A stretch of DNA of 45,098 bases from contig JAPLTE010000041.1 in the NCBI GenBank assembly GCA_026398235.1, positions 1 through 45,098 on the forward strand, given 5' to 3'. Below, piece by piece: positions 1-6,265 of the stretch. The notes below the pieces were generated by a model. It had not been told where the DNA came from. It did no database searches and worked only from the letters and a program-made list of their open reading frames with translations. This stretch comes from Verrucomicrobiota bacterium (GTDB taxonomy: Bacteria > Verrucomicrobiota > Verrucomicrobiia > Chthoniobacterales > Chthoniobacteraceae). Every line of letters starts with the position of its first letter. Position 1 is the stretch's first letter. Made by a program: the position numbers and the translations under genes.

Positions 1-92
1 GCCACTGGTTCCAGCAGCCCGTTTCCATCCTGCGCTGGCGTTTTCTGGAAGCGCCGTACCGGGCTAAGAGCCGGGGGCGTGCTTTGCATTGA
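1..92 (+). CDS. C-terminal tail of an acyltransferase-3-like membrane protein (partial)
   Basis: Reading from base 3, the first 29 codons give an open tail (HWFQQPVSILRWRFLEAP, then YRAKSRGRALH) ending in TGA at 90-92. The pattern of a tryptophan/arginine-rich segment followed by RFLEAP-YR and a short basic tail is like the end of acyltransferase family 3 (OafA-type) proteins, where an R-F-[LI]-E-x-P-[FY] box closes the last membrane helix. Only the tail is in the window, so the family call rests on one short motif and is tentative. The gene would run rightward into the repeat-bearing gap before the convergent AI-2E gene. Confidence 0.4.
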   Translation, partial: HWFQQPVSILRWRFLEAPYRAKSRGRALH

Positions 93-98
93 TCAGGA

Positions 99-183
99 AC
101 TCAGAAAGAGATTGAGACGGGAGCCCTTACTGCGTTCGGGTGACAACCCCTCTTCAATCTGCGCCATCTGCGAAATCTGCGGA
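99..183. repeat. Two short dispersed-repeat remnants in the gap
   Basis: Bases 100-117 hold a partial copy of the GGAACTCAG repeat seen in fuller form at 23411-23475, 27547-27695 and 39899-40038. Bases 157-183 hold three spaced ATCTGCG units (ATCTGCGCC, ATCTGCGAA, ATCTGCGGA), a tandem word often seen between genes in this kind of genome. Nothing in this 101-base gap looks like a gene. Confidence 0.5.
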
Positions 184-193
184 CCTCTTTCTC

Positions 194-1186
194 CTACTGC
201 TGCGGCTCGCCCACGGGATAGCGGGACCCTTCCACCTTGAGAAAATTCAGGATCACCGGGGCGAGGATGACGCCCGGGATGCCCATCAGCGACTCGCCCA
301 GAATCAGGCCGATCAAGGTCAGCCACATGGGATGCAAAATGCGGCTGCCAATGATCTTGCTGTTAAAAAAATATTCCATCTTGTGAATGACCACGAGGAA
401 CACCAGGGCTCCGAGCGCCATCTGCGGGGAAACCAGCCCGAAGGCAATCCCCACGATGAGCGTGTTGCTGATCAAATTGCCCACGATCGGCAGCAGCCCA
501 CAGATAAACGTCAGCGGGATCACAATCCCGGCATACGGCAGCATGCTCGTGGAGAGCACAAAAACCGCTGTGGCGATTGTATTGATGAGCGAGATCAACA
601 ATTGCGCCCCCATCACCGTCTCAAAGCTCCGGTAAAACGCTCGAAACCGGCTTTGGATCGCGGCTTCATATTGCGCATACAAATTTCCCGGCGGCCCCTT
701 GGGAGCCGAGTTCACGAAAATCCCGATGGCCACGACAATCCCCGCCAGCAGCATCAGCGATTCTTTCGTGGCGAGTTTCGCAAAATTTCCGAGATATCCA
801 ATGCTATCACGCGCCATGTTTGGTGCGGCTTCCTTGATGTCGTCCAGATCCGAAAACGGCAAATCGATCCCGTGGTTGTCGGCATACTTCACCATTTTCG
901 GGATCACATCCGCGACGATTTTGGGCAGGTCCCGGATGGCCCGGTGACAGAAAAAGCCGAACCCATAGAGAGCGGCCACGACCAGAACCAGAAACAGGGT
1001 GATCGCCAGCCATTTGCGATGGGAAAAATTCAGCTTTTCCAGGGCGAAAAGCGCAAAGAGCACCGTCACGAAGAGCGAGGCGAGGTGGAGCCAGGCGCTG
1101 AGGATCAATATCCCGGCGATGACGAGATAAGACATGCCGATGGACCGGGTCAGGAGAGAGGTGGCCTGCGGGTCGGATGAATGCAT
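194..1186 (-). CDS. AI-2E family transporter (multi-pass inner-membrane protein)
   Basis: About 330 residues from the chosen ATG, with about seven hydrophobic segments: two near the N-terminus (MSYLVIAGILILSAWLHLA and SLFVTVLFALFALEKL), one around AITLFLVLVVAALYG, and a C-terminal cluster ending in GVILAPVILNFL. This length and layout, including the closing proline-rich helix, match the AI-2E transporter family (PF01594). Some members move AI-2 or act as Na+/H+ antiporters; the substrate here cannot be told. The open frame extends to 1330, but that extension runs through a dispersed repeat (1258-1345) and reads as low-complexity basic sequence, so the start at 1186 (MHSSDPQ) is preferred; 1234 is an alternative. 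It is convergent with the partial gene at the left edge. Confidence 0.8.
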   Translation of the reverse strand: MHSSDPQATSLLTRSIGMSYLVIAGILILSAWLHLASLFVTVLFALFALEKLNFSHRKWLAITLFLVLVVAALYGFGFFCHRAIRDLPKIVADVIPKMVKYADNHGIDLPFSDLDDIKEAAPNMARDSIGYLGNFAKLATKESLMLLAGIVVAIGIFVNSAPKGPPGNLYAQYEAAIQSRFRAFYRSFETVMGAQLLISLINTIATAVFVLSTSMLPYAGIVIPLTFICGLLPIVGNLISNTLIVGIAFGLVSPQMALGALVFLVVIHKMEYFFNSKIIGSRILHPMWLTLIGLILGESLMGIPGVILAPVILNFLKVEGSRYPVGEPQQ

Positions 1187-1257
1187 AGAGGTTGTATAAG
1201 GCGGCGCGGGTGAGGAATGCAATGGGGAACTCATTGGACTACAATGGCAACCGCCGT

Positions 1258-1345
1258 CCCATCGCGCTCGGAGATCGCGAGCCACCGTGCATCCAGAGAT
1301 TAACCGGTGGATCGGCCGCTCCGCGGACAATCTGGACGGCGCTCC
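1258..1345. repeat. Dispersed intergenic repeat R1, copy a
   Basis: The core at 1306-1331 begins GGTGGATCGGCCGCTCCGCG and matches the cores at 18912-18937, 35333-35359, 35417-35443 and 9633-9662 (the last two inverted). The flank from 1258 (CCATCGCGCTCGGAGA) is also shared with the copy at 18884. It fills the space between the stop of the exported unknown and the start of the AI-2E gene. Confidence 0.75.
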
Positions 1346-1346
1346 C

Positions 1347-1982
1347 CTACTCCGCGTACGCCCCGATGGCGCGCAACCCTTCGGCGCTCAATTCAAATAC
1401 CTCACGGCTCACCGGGCACTCGGATTTCTTATAAACCGTGAGCACCCGCTCGGCGTAGGCTTGATAGCGGCTGGCGAGCTTCGGGAACAGAAAGGCGGTG
1501 TGCCGATCTGGGATGGCCAGGAGCATCTTGCGGCCGAAAAGCGGGGTGAACCGTGCGAGAAAATCCGGAGCCCCAATGGCAACCGTGATATCGTCCGAAG
1601 GCCGTTGGGAATGGAAAATCGCGCACTCGATCACCGCGTTGCGATCCCGGATCCACTCCGGGTTGAGCCCCGCCAGTTCGAGGTTTGCGGCAGCGCCCGC
1701 TTTGCCCCGGAACGCGGCCCAATCCACGTTTAAAGCCCTGAACTCCTCCTGGGCCAAAATATGCCCGGCTCCGGCGGCCGCGAACCAGGTGGCTTTCGCG
1801 CCAGGGATCGGTTGCGTTTGCGCATTTTGCGGTTGGAGCGGACCTGTGATCACCACGCGCCAGGCGGTTTCCGGCACCGGTTCGGCAAAAGCCGGGATCG
1901 CCCAACAACCGATCAGCGCAACGAGACCCACCCCTCGGATGAAACCGGTTTTGAACCTTGCACTTTGGCCGCAAAACTTCAT
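1347..1982 (-). CDS. Exported protein of unknown function
   Basis: 211 residues from the ATG at 1982. The N-terminus is a classical signal peptide: basic (KFCGQSARFKTGFIR), hydrophobic (GVGLVALIGCWAIPAFA), with likely cleavage after AFA before EPVPETAWR. The mature part is a small globular-looking domain (ITGPLQPQNAQ, then NPEWIRDRNAVIECAIFHSQ, then IAIPDRHTAFLFPKLASRYQ) that I do not recognise. Near the C-terminus is a lone Cys (KKSECPVSREVF). The open frame extends to 2174, but that part lies inside ruvA, which runs the other way. The start codons of this gene and ruvA are only 16 bases apart (or overlap if the ATG at 2000 is used), so each promoter must lie in or near the other gene. Confidence 0.7.
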   Translation of the reverse strand: MKFCGQSARFKTGFIRGVGLVALIGCWAIPAFAEPVPETAWRVVITGPLQPQNAQTQPIPGAKATWFAAAGAGHILAQEEFRALNVDWAAFRGKAGAAANLELAGLNPEWIRDRNAVIECAIFHSQRPSDDITVAIGAPDFLARFTPLFGRKMLLAIPDRHTAFLFPKLASRYQAYAERVLTVYKKSECPVSREVFELSAEGLRAIGAYAE

Positions 1983-1998
1983 TTTCTTAGACACAGTC

Positions 1999-2601
1999 AT
2001 GATTACGTTTTTGGAAGGCACACTCACGGAGTCTCTCCCCACGCAGGTCGTTGTCAATGTGCATGGCATCGGGTACGAAGTGCTCATTCCGCTTTCGAGC
2101 TTCGACAAGCTTCCGCCCAACGGACAGCCGATCAAAATTTTGACGCATCTGCAAGTGCGCGAAGACGCCCACATCCTCTACGGGTTCATGTCGACCGCCG
2201 AGCGCGACCTCTTCCGGTTGCTCATCAACCACGTCTCCGGCATCGGCCCCAAGCTGGGGCTGGCCGTCCTGAGCGGAATGAGCGTCGGCCATTTCAAAGC
2301 CGCCGTGGTCAACTCCAACGCCGGTCTCATCGCCAAAATTTCCGGCATCGGGAAAAAAACCGCCGAGCGCATTGTCCTGGAGTTGAAAGACAAACTCGGC
2401 ATCGCCGCCGCTTGGGAAGTCGCCTCCGATGAACATGCCGATTTGCGGATCAACGACGCCGTGCTGGCGCTGGTTTCCCTCGGCTACAAACAGCTCGATG
2501 CCCACAAAGCCGTCAAACGGGCCCTGGCAGACGCCGGGACAGCCGGGGTCACCGCGAGTGTCGAAGAACTCGTGCGCCAGGCGCTCAAACTCTTGATTTG
2601 A
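1999..2601 (+). CDS. ruvA: Holliday junction branch migration protein RuvA
   Basis: 200 residues, the usual RuvA length. The N-terminal OB-fold begins MITFLEGTL and contains VVVNVHGIGYEV; two helix-hairpin-helix motifs follow (HVSGIGPKLGLAVLSG at about 78-93 and ISGIGKKTAERIVLELK at 114-130); the C-terminal domain III that contacts RuvB is ALVSLGYKQLDAHKAV at 157-172. RuvA tetramers bind four-way junctions and load RuvB hexamers for branch migration. ruvB lies 10 kb away on the opposite strand and ruvC is not in the window, so the usual ruvABC linkage is broken. The open frame extends upstream to 1498 antisense to the exported unknown; homology fixes the start at 1999. No strong Shine-Dalgarno sequence is visible. 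Confidence 0.95.
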   Translation: MITFLEGTLTESLPTQVVVNVHGIGYEVLIPLSSFDKLPPNGQPIKILTHLQVREDAHILYGFMSTAERDLFRLLINHVSGIGPKLGLAVLSGMSVGHFKAAVVNSNAGLIAKISGIGKKTAERIVLELKDKLGIAAAWEVASDEHADLRINDAVLALVSLGYKQLDAHKAVKRALADAGTAGVTASVEELVRQALKLLI

Positions 2602-2658
2602 GCGGAAGGGAACGAACGGCTTGCATTTCGGAAGCGGCGGCACCAGAATAAACGCTAA

Positions 2659-3972
2659 ATGTCCATCGGGATTATAGAGAACACCCAAATTATCCGCAAC
2701 GCCGTCCCTGATGAAGGGCTCTTCGAGGGCAAAGAGTGGCTGGTTTCGCCCGAGCCGTTCCCGGTCTCCCCTGCATTTGCCGAGGAGCTGGAGAAACTCG
2801 GGCATCGGCTGCACTTGTTTGTGCGCGCGTGCAATCTCCTCTATTTCCAGAGTGTCAAAGGCAAGCAGCCGCCGTGGATTGCCGAGCTTCTGGACCGGGG
2901 CAAGCCGCCCGAATTGGTGGAAACCTCCCGCCGTCTGCGTGAAGCGTTGCCGGCGGTGATCCGACCCGACTTGGTGCTCACCGAGGACGGATATGCCATC
3001 GCCGAACTCGACAGCGTGCCCGGCGGCATCGGCCTCACCGCCTGGCTCAACGCCACTTACTCCAGCCTCGGCTTCGACATTATCGGCGGAGCCCAGGGGA
3101 TGCTCGACGGCTTTCGCTCGATCACGCCGGGCGGCGCGGATATCGTGGTCTCCGAGGAATCCGCCACCTACCGCCCCGAGATGCGCTGGCTGGCCGCGCA
3201 ACTGAACGCCCGGTTTGCGCCCGAACATTGGCGCGTGCTGGATGCCGCCTGCCCCAGCGAACCGTCTTTTGCGTGGCAGCCTCTGGTGTACCGCTTTTTC
3301 GAACTGTTTGACCTGCCCAACATCCCGTGCTCGGCGGCATTGCGCGAAGCCGCGGGAAACGGGGTGCCCCAGGTGACGCCCCCCTTCAAGCCGTTCCTGG
3401 AAGAAAAACTGTGGTTCGCTTTGTTTTGGCTGCGCCCGCTGCGGGAATTTTGGCGGCGGGAACTGAGCGAGCGGCACTTTTTGGCCCTCCAAAAAGTGAT
3501 CCCTTACACCTGGCTCCTCGATCCCACCCCGTTGCCGCCGCACGCCGTGTTGCCCGGTTTGGAAGTGCACGACTGGGACGAAGTGGCCGCCTTTTCGCAG
3601 AAAGAGCGGGAACTCATTTTGAAGATCAGCGGTTTTTCCGAACTGGCCTGGGGCAGTCGGGGCGTCCACGTCGGGGCGGACCTCCCGCAGCCTCAATGGC
3701 GCGCCATATTGGAAACCGCCCTCGCCTGTTACCCAACGCGCCCGCACATCTTGCAACGGTTCCGCAAAGGGCGGCTCTTCACCCAGCCGTATGTCGATGC
3801 CCAGGGCCAACCGCACGAACTCCACGGGCGGGTGCGCCTGTGTCCCTACTATTTCCTCGCGGAAGGCAAGGCGCGACTGGGGGGGGCGCTCGCCACGATC
3901 TGCCCGGCGGACAAAAAATTGCTGCACGGGATGAGCGACGCGGTGCTTGTCCCCACCGGCCTCACGGCCTAG
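2659..3972 (+). CDS. Conserved-looking protein of unknown function, possibly ATP-grasp-like
   Basis: 437 residues starting at ATG 2659, 57 bases after ruvA, so possibly co-transcribed. No signal peptide or membrane segment. It contains well-spaced acidic/glycine motifs: PDLVLTEDGYAIAELDSVPGG (about 105-125), ILKISGFSELAWGSRGVHVG (about 320-339) and the C-terminal LGGALATICPADKKLLHG. The pairing of an ELDSVPGG acidic loop with a late LKISGFSEL...RGV segment is reminiscent of circularly permuted ATP-grasp enzymes such as the glutathionylspermidine-synthase group, where a lysine strand and a glycine loop bind ATP. This is a resemblance only; I do not recognise the family. It could be a ligase, or a lineage-specific protein of other function. 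Confidence 0.75.
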   Translation: MSIGIIENTQIIRNAVPDEGLFEGKEWLVSPEPFPVSPAFAEELEKLGHRLHLFVRACNLLYFQSVKGKQPPWIAELLDRGKPPELVETSRRLREALPAVIRPDLVLTEDGYAIAELDSVPGGIGLTAWLNATYSSLGFDIIGGAQGMLDGFRSITPGGADIVVSEESATYRPEMRWLAAQLNARFAPEHWRVLDAACPSEPSFAWQPLVYRFFELFDLPNIPCSAALREAAGNGVPQVTPPFKPFLEEKLWFALFWLRPLREFWRRELSERHFLALQKVIPYTWLLDPTPLPPHAVLPGLEVHDWDEVAAFSQKERELILKISGFSELAWGSRGVHVGADLPQPQWRAILETALACYPTRPHILQRFRKGRLFTQPYVDAQGQPHELHGRVRLCPYYFLAEGKARLGGALATICPADKKLLHGMSDAVLVPTGLTA

Positions 3973-3997
3973 CTTGCAACGAAAGCGAAATAAACGC

Positions 3998-4026
3998 TTG
4001 AACCGGCGGCGGGACTCCCCTACTTT
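3998..4026 (+). promoter_or_regulatory. Sigma-70-type promoter for tRNA-Met
   Basis: TTGAAC at 3998-4003, a 17-base spacer, then TACTTT at 4021-4026, placed 12 bases before the tRNA 5' end. Spacing and position fit a housekeeping promoter; the -10 box is a weak match. Confidence 0.5.
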
Positions 4027-4037
4027 ATCCGCCCTGC

Positions 4038-4112
4038 GTCAGGGTAGCTCAGTGGTAGAGCAGGGGACTCATAAGCCCTTGGTCGGGAGTTCAACTCTCC
4101 CCCCTGGCACCA
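4038..4112 (+). tRNA. tRNA-Met (anticodon CAT)
   Basis: A full cloverleaf can be drawn. The acceptor GTCAGGG pairs with CCCTGGC (one G-U), the D arm is GCTCAGTGGTAGAGC, the anticodon loop is CTCATAA, and the T arm is GGGAGTTCAACTCTCCC. CCA is encoded at 4110-4112. The acceptor starts with a G-C pair, unlike bacterial initiators, so it is elongator tRNA-Met; a tRNA-Ile2 whose C34 is modified to lysidine cannot be excluded from sequence alone. The 31-39 position shows an A-G mismatch at the top of the anticodon stem. Confidence 0.93.
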
Positions 4113-4124
4113 ATTTCGCCGGTC

Positions 4125-4204
4125 TGCGTTGCGCGTTGTTCGCAGATCGCCAGATTTGTTCCCTCCCACCGCCCTCGGTCAACCCCAAAATCTGCTGCAA
4201 CGCA
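4125..4204. repeat. 80-bp intergenic element R6, copy 1, with terminal inverted repeats
   Basis: Bounded by TGCGTTGC (4125-4132) and its exact reverse complement GCAACGCA (4197-4204), with inner partly complementary arms GCAGAT/ATCTGC and AGATTT/AAATCT. A second copy at 39127-39207 is close to 88-90% identical by eye, including the CACCGCCCT centre. It lies between tRNA-Met and sodA. The remaining bases to 4414 show no other gene. Confidence 0.75.
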
Positions 4205-4414
4205 CCCCGAGCGATTCTACGGTCCCCGCCGCCGGATCGTTTTTCCCTTTTTCCCCCGGTCCCGCGCTCAATTCCAGCCGGGCAAAGGGGATCCCCGGAG
4301 CACCAAGGTTTTCGCCGAGAGGACAACCAGCGTTTAGCCGAGAGCAAAATAAGTTAAATTCTATTTGAGCATGCATGGGGTTTTGTGGTCATATATTGGT
4401 AACTAAAACCAGCT

Positions 4415-5044
4415 ATGCCACACCAACTACCCGCACTTCCCTACTCCAACGATGCTCTCGAACCGTCCATCGACGCGCGCACCATGGAGATCCACCACGA
4501 CAAGCACCACGCTGCGTATGTCGCCAATCTCAACAACGCCCTCAAGGATCAACCGGCGCTGGAAGCCAAGTCGGTGGAAGATTTGATCGGCGACCTGGCC
4601 TCGGTTCCCGAAGCGATCCGCACCGCCGTGCGCAACAATGGCGGCGGGCACTGGAACCACACGTTTTTCTGGAAAATCATGGCTCCCAATGCCGGGGGCA
4701 AGCCGTCCGGCCCGCTTGCGGCCGCCATTGACGTCGCTTTTGGCAGCTTTGAAGCGTTCCAGGAGAAACTCCAAGCCGCAGGCGTGGGCCGTTTCGGCAG
4801 CGGTTGGGCCTGGCTCTCGGTGAATGCCGACAAGAGCCTCTGCATCTGCTCGACAGCGAACCAGGACAACCCCCTCATGAAGGGGGTCGTCGATTGCACC
4901 GGCACGCCGATCCTGGGCGTGGATGTCTGGGAGCATGCGTATTATCTCCATTACCAGAACCGCCGTCCCGATTACCTCAAGGCATGGTGGAACACCGTCA
5001 ACTGGCCGGTCGTGGAAAGCCTCTACGCAGCCGCCGTTCAATAG
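4415..5044 (+). CDS. sodA: Superoxide dismutase, Mn-type signature
   Basis: 209 residues, normal for the Fe/Mn family. Metal ligands are visible as His27 ([10 protein letters not shown]), His82 ([11 protein letters not shown]), Asp170 and His174 ([13 protein letters not shown]). The second-sphere residues favour manganese: Gly at position 77-78 with the C-terminal Gln150 in TANQDNP, rather than the Gln69-type arrangement of Fe enzymes; a cambialistic enzyme remains possible. It converts superoxide to peroxide and oxygen in the cytoplasm (no signal peptide). It appears to be a single-gene unit: a tRNA and a repeat lie upstream, and an inverted CGCAAA repeat follows its stop. Confidence 0.95.
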   Translation: MPHQLPALPYSNDALEPSIDARTMEIHHDKHHAAYVANLNNALKDQPALEAKSVEDLIGDLASVPEAIRTAVRNNGGGHWNHTFFWKIMAPNAGGKPSGPLAAAIDVAFGSFEAFQEKLQAAGVGRFGSGWAWLSVNADKSLCICSTANQDNPLMKGVVDCTGTPILGVDVWEHAYYLHYQNRRPDYLKAWWNTVNWPVVESLYAAAVQ

Positions 5045-5046
5045 GA

Positions 5047-5181
5047 AAGAGCCGCAAAAAAACGCAAGAAGCACAAAGGAATAGAGCGTAGGCCGCCGGG
5101 AGAGTCCTAAGAGGCTTTCCCTCCGGTACCGCTAAACAACGGACGCATCGTTTTTTGCGACTTTTGAGCCTTTTTGCGGCC
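5047..5181. repeat. Inverted CGCAAA-type repeat (R3) after sodA
   Basis: The left arm at 5048-5080 begins GCCGCAAAAAAACGCAAG and the right arm ends TTTTTGCGGC at 5180. The arms are roughly reverse complements and enclose about 70 bases. The same word family recurs at 8311-8391 and 15774-15803. The element lies in the convergent gap between sodA and the radical SAM gene, where it may also stop transcription. Confidence 0.6.
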
Positions 5182-5190
5182 AATCCCTAC

Positions 5191-6039
5191 CTAAAACACT
5201 TCCGCGTTGAGCCCGGTTTCCTCGCGCACGCGACGTGCGATGTGCGAGAGCTGGGCCAGCGGAAGGTGTTTGCAGCCCGGTTTGGCCGGAGGGCGGCAGG
5301 CGGAATACACTTGCACCTGGGAAATGAGTGCCCCGGAGTGCTTCAACGCGATCAATCTCCCGATGTAGGAAGTGATTTCCTCTTCGCGAGGCTCTTCCTC
5401 TTCGAGTGCACAGAAGAGGCTCTGGATGACGACGGGGCGTTTCTTGGCGATGATCAGAATATTGCGCAGCGTGGTGTCCAGCGACGCCTCGGGTCCGTTG
5501 ATCCGGTGCATGTAGGCTTGGGTGCCCGCATCCAGTTTGATCCAGATCTCGTCTTCCAGGGAAAGCCGGTCGATGCCGCGCTGCACCGTGGGCCGATGCA
5601 GCCCCGAACCGTTGGTGATGACCACGAGTTTGAAGGGGGAAAGCAAATTGCGGACGACGAGCACTTCTTTGACGATCTCCTCGAAATTGGCAACCAGGCT
5701 TGGCTCCCCGTCCCCGCTCAAGGCCACTTCCTTGAGCACGAGCAATTCGGCGGGCGCAGCGGAAAACGGCTTTAACTCATGGATCCGCCCGCACTGGGCC
5801 AGCGCGACCACGTGGATGAGTTCGCGGGTGAGCACCTTCAGATCCAGCTTCGCCTCCGGCTTCCCCGGCGTGCGCACCACCTCGCAATACGGGCAGTTGT
5901 AATTGCACGCCTGGTTCGGGTTCATATTGACGCCGACCGTCAGCCCGCGCGCGCGGGAACTGATCACCGCGTACACAAAGCGGTTGTCGAGAAATTCCCG
6001 GGGTTGGTGACGGTAGGCACCTAAGGTCGCGGTGAGCAT
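5191..6039 (-). CDS. Radical SAM protein of unknown specificity
   Basis: 282 residues. The [4Fe-4S]-binding motif CNYNCPYC (CX3CX2C) is at about 46-53, preceded by TVGVNMNPNQA. A SAM-contact glycine segment follows (VALSGDGEPSL at about 105-115), then a typical TIM-barrel strand VVITNGSGL and WIKLDAGTQAYMHRING, as in small radical SAM enzymes of the MoaA/PflA/NrdG-like superfamily. In family terms it makes a 5'-deoxyadenosyl radical; the substrate cannot be told. The C-terminal tail has one further Cys pair (ACRPPAKPGC) but no obvious SPASM domain. Start ATG at 6039. Its upstream neighbour on the same strand is the phosphohexomutase, 226 bases away. Confidence 0.85.
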   Translation of the reverse strand: MLTATLGAYRHQPREFLDNRFVYAVISSRARGLTVGVNMNPNQACNYNCPYCEVVRTPGKPEAKLDLKVLTRELIHVVALAQCGRIHELKPFSAAPAELLVLKEVALSGDGEPSLVANFEEIVKEVLVVRNLLSPFKLVVITNGSGLHRPTVQRGIDRLSLEDEIWIKLDAGTQAYMHRINGPEASLDTTLRNILIIAKKRPVVIQSLFCALEEEEPREEEITSYIGRLIALKHSGALISQVQVYSACRPPAKPGCKHLPLAQLSHIARRVREETGLNAEVF

Positions 6040-6182
6040 TTTAAGCTGTGGGGTTTGGAATCATACGGGAACATGATTGCGGCACTTCCGCTGCTTTTCT
6101 CCATCCGGAAAGTTGCACATCATAAGTAAACCGCATGCTTATCAATAGAACGAGATCGCCCCGTCCTCCACACGCGATTTGT

Positions 6183-6228
6183 CGGCTGCGCACCCTTTGT
6201 TGCAGAGGGATGCCGGGGTGCGGAGCCG
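6183..6228. repeat. 13-bp inverted repeat with 20-base loop in the pgm-radical SAM gap
   Basis: CGGCTGCGCACCC (6183-6195) faces GGGTGCGGAGCCG (6216-6228), with one mismatch in 13 pairs. It lies just downstream of the phosphohexomutase stop on the minus strand. It could be a transcript-end hairpin, though there is no T-run, or another dispersed palindrome. Confidence 0.55.
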
Positions 6229-6265
6229 TCCCAGAGGGATAAACAACGCTAATCCGCGCCTTTCT

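Noticed and set aside
194-1330. Longer start for the AI-2E transporter, at 1330
   Set aside because: The added N-terminus reads through the R1 repeat (1258-1345) and is low-complexity.
1498-2601. Longer start for RuvA at 1498
   Set aside because: The extra 167 residues lie antisense to the exported unknown; the RuvA N-terminus is at 1999.
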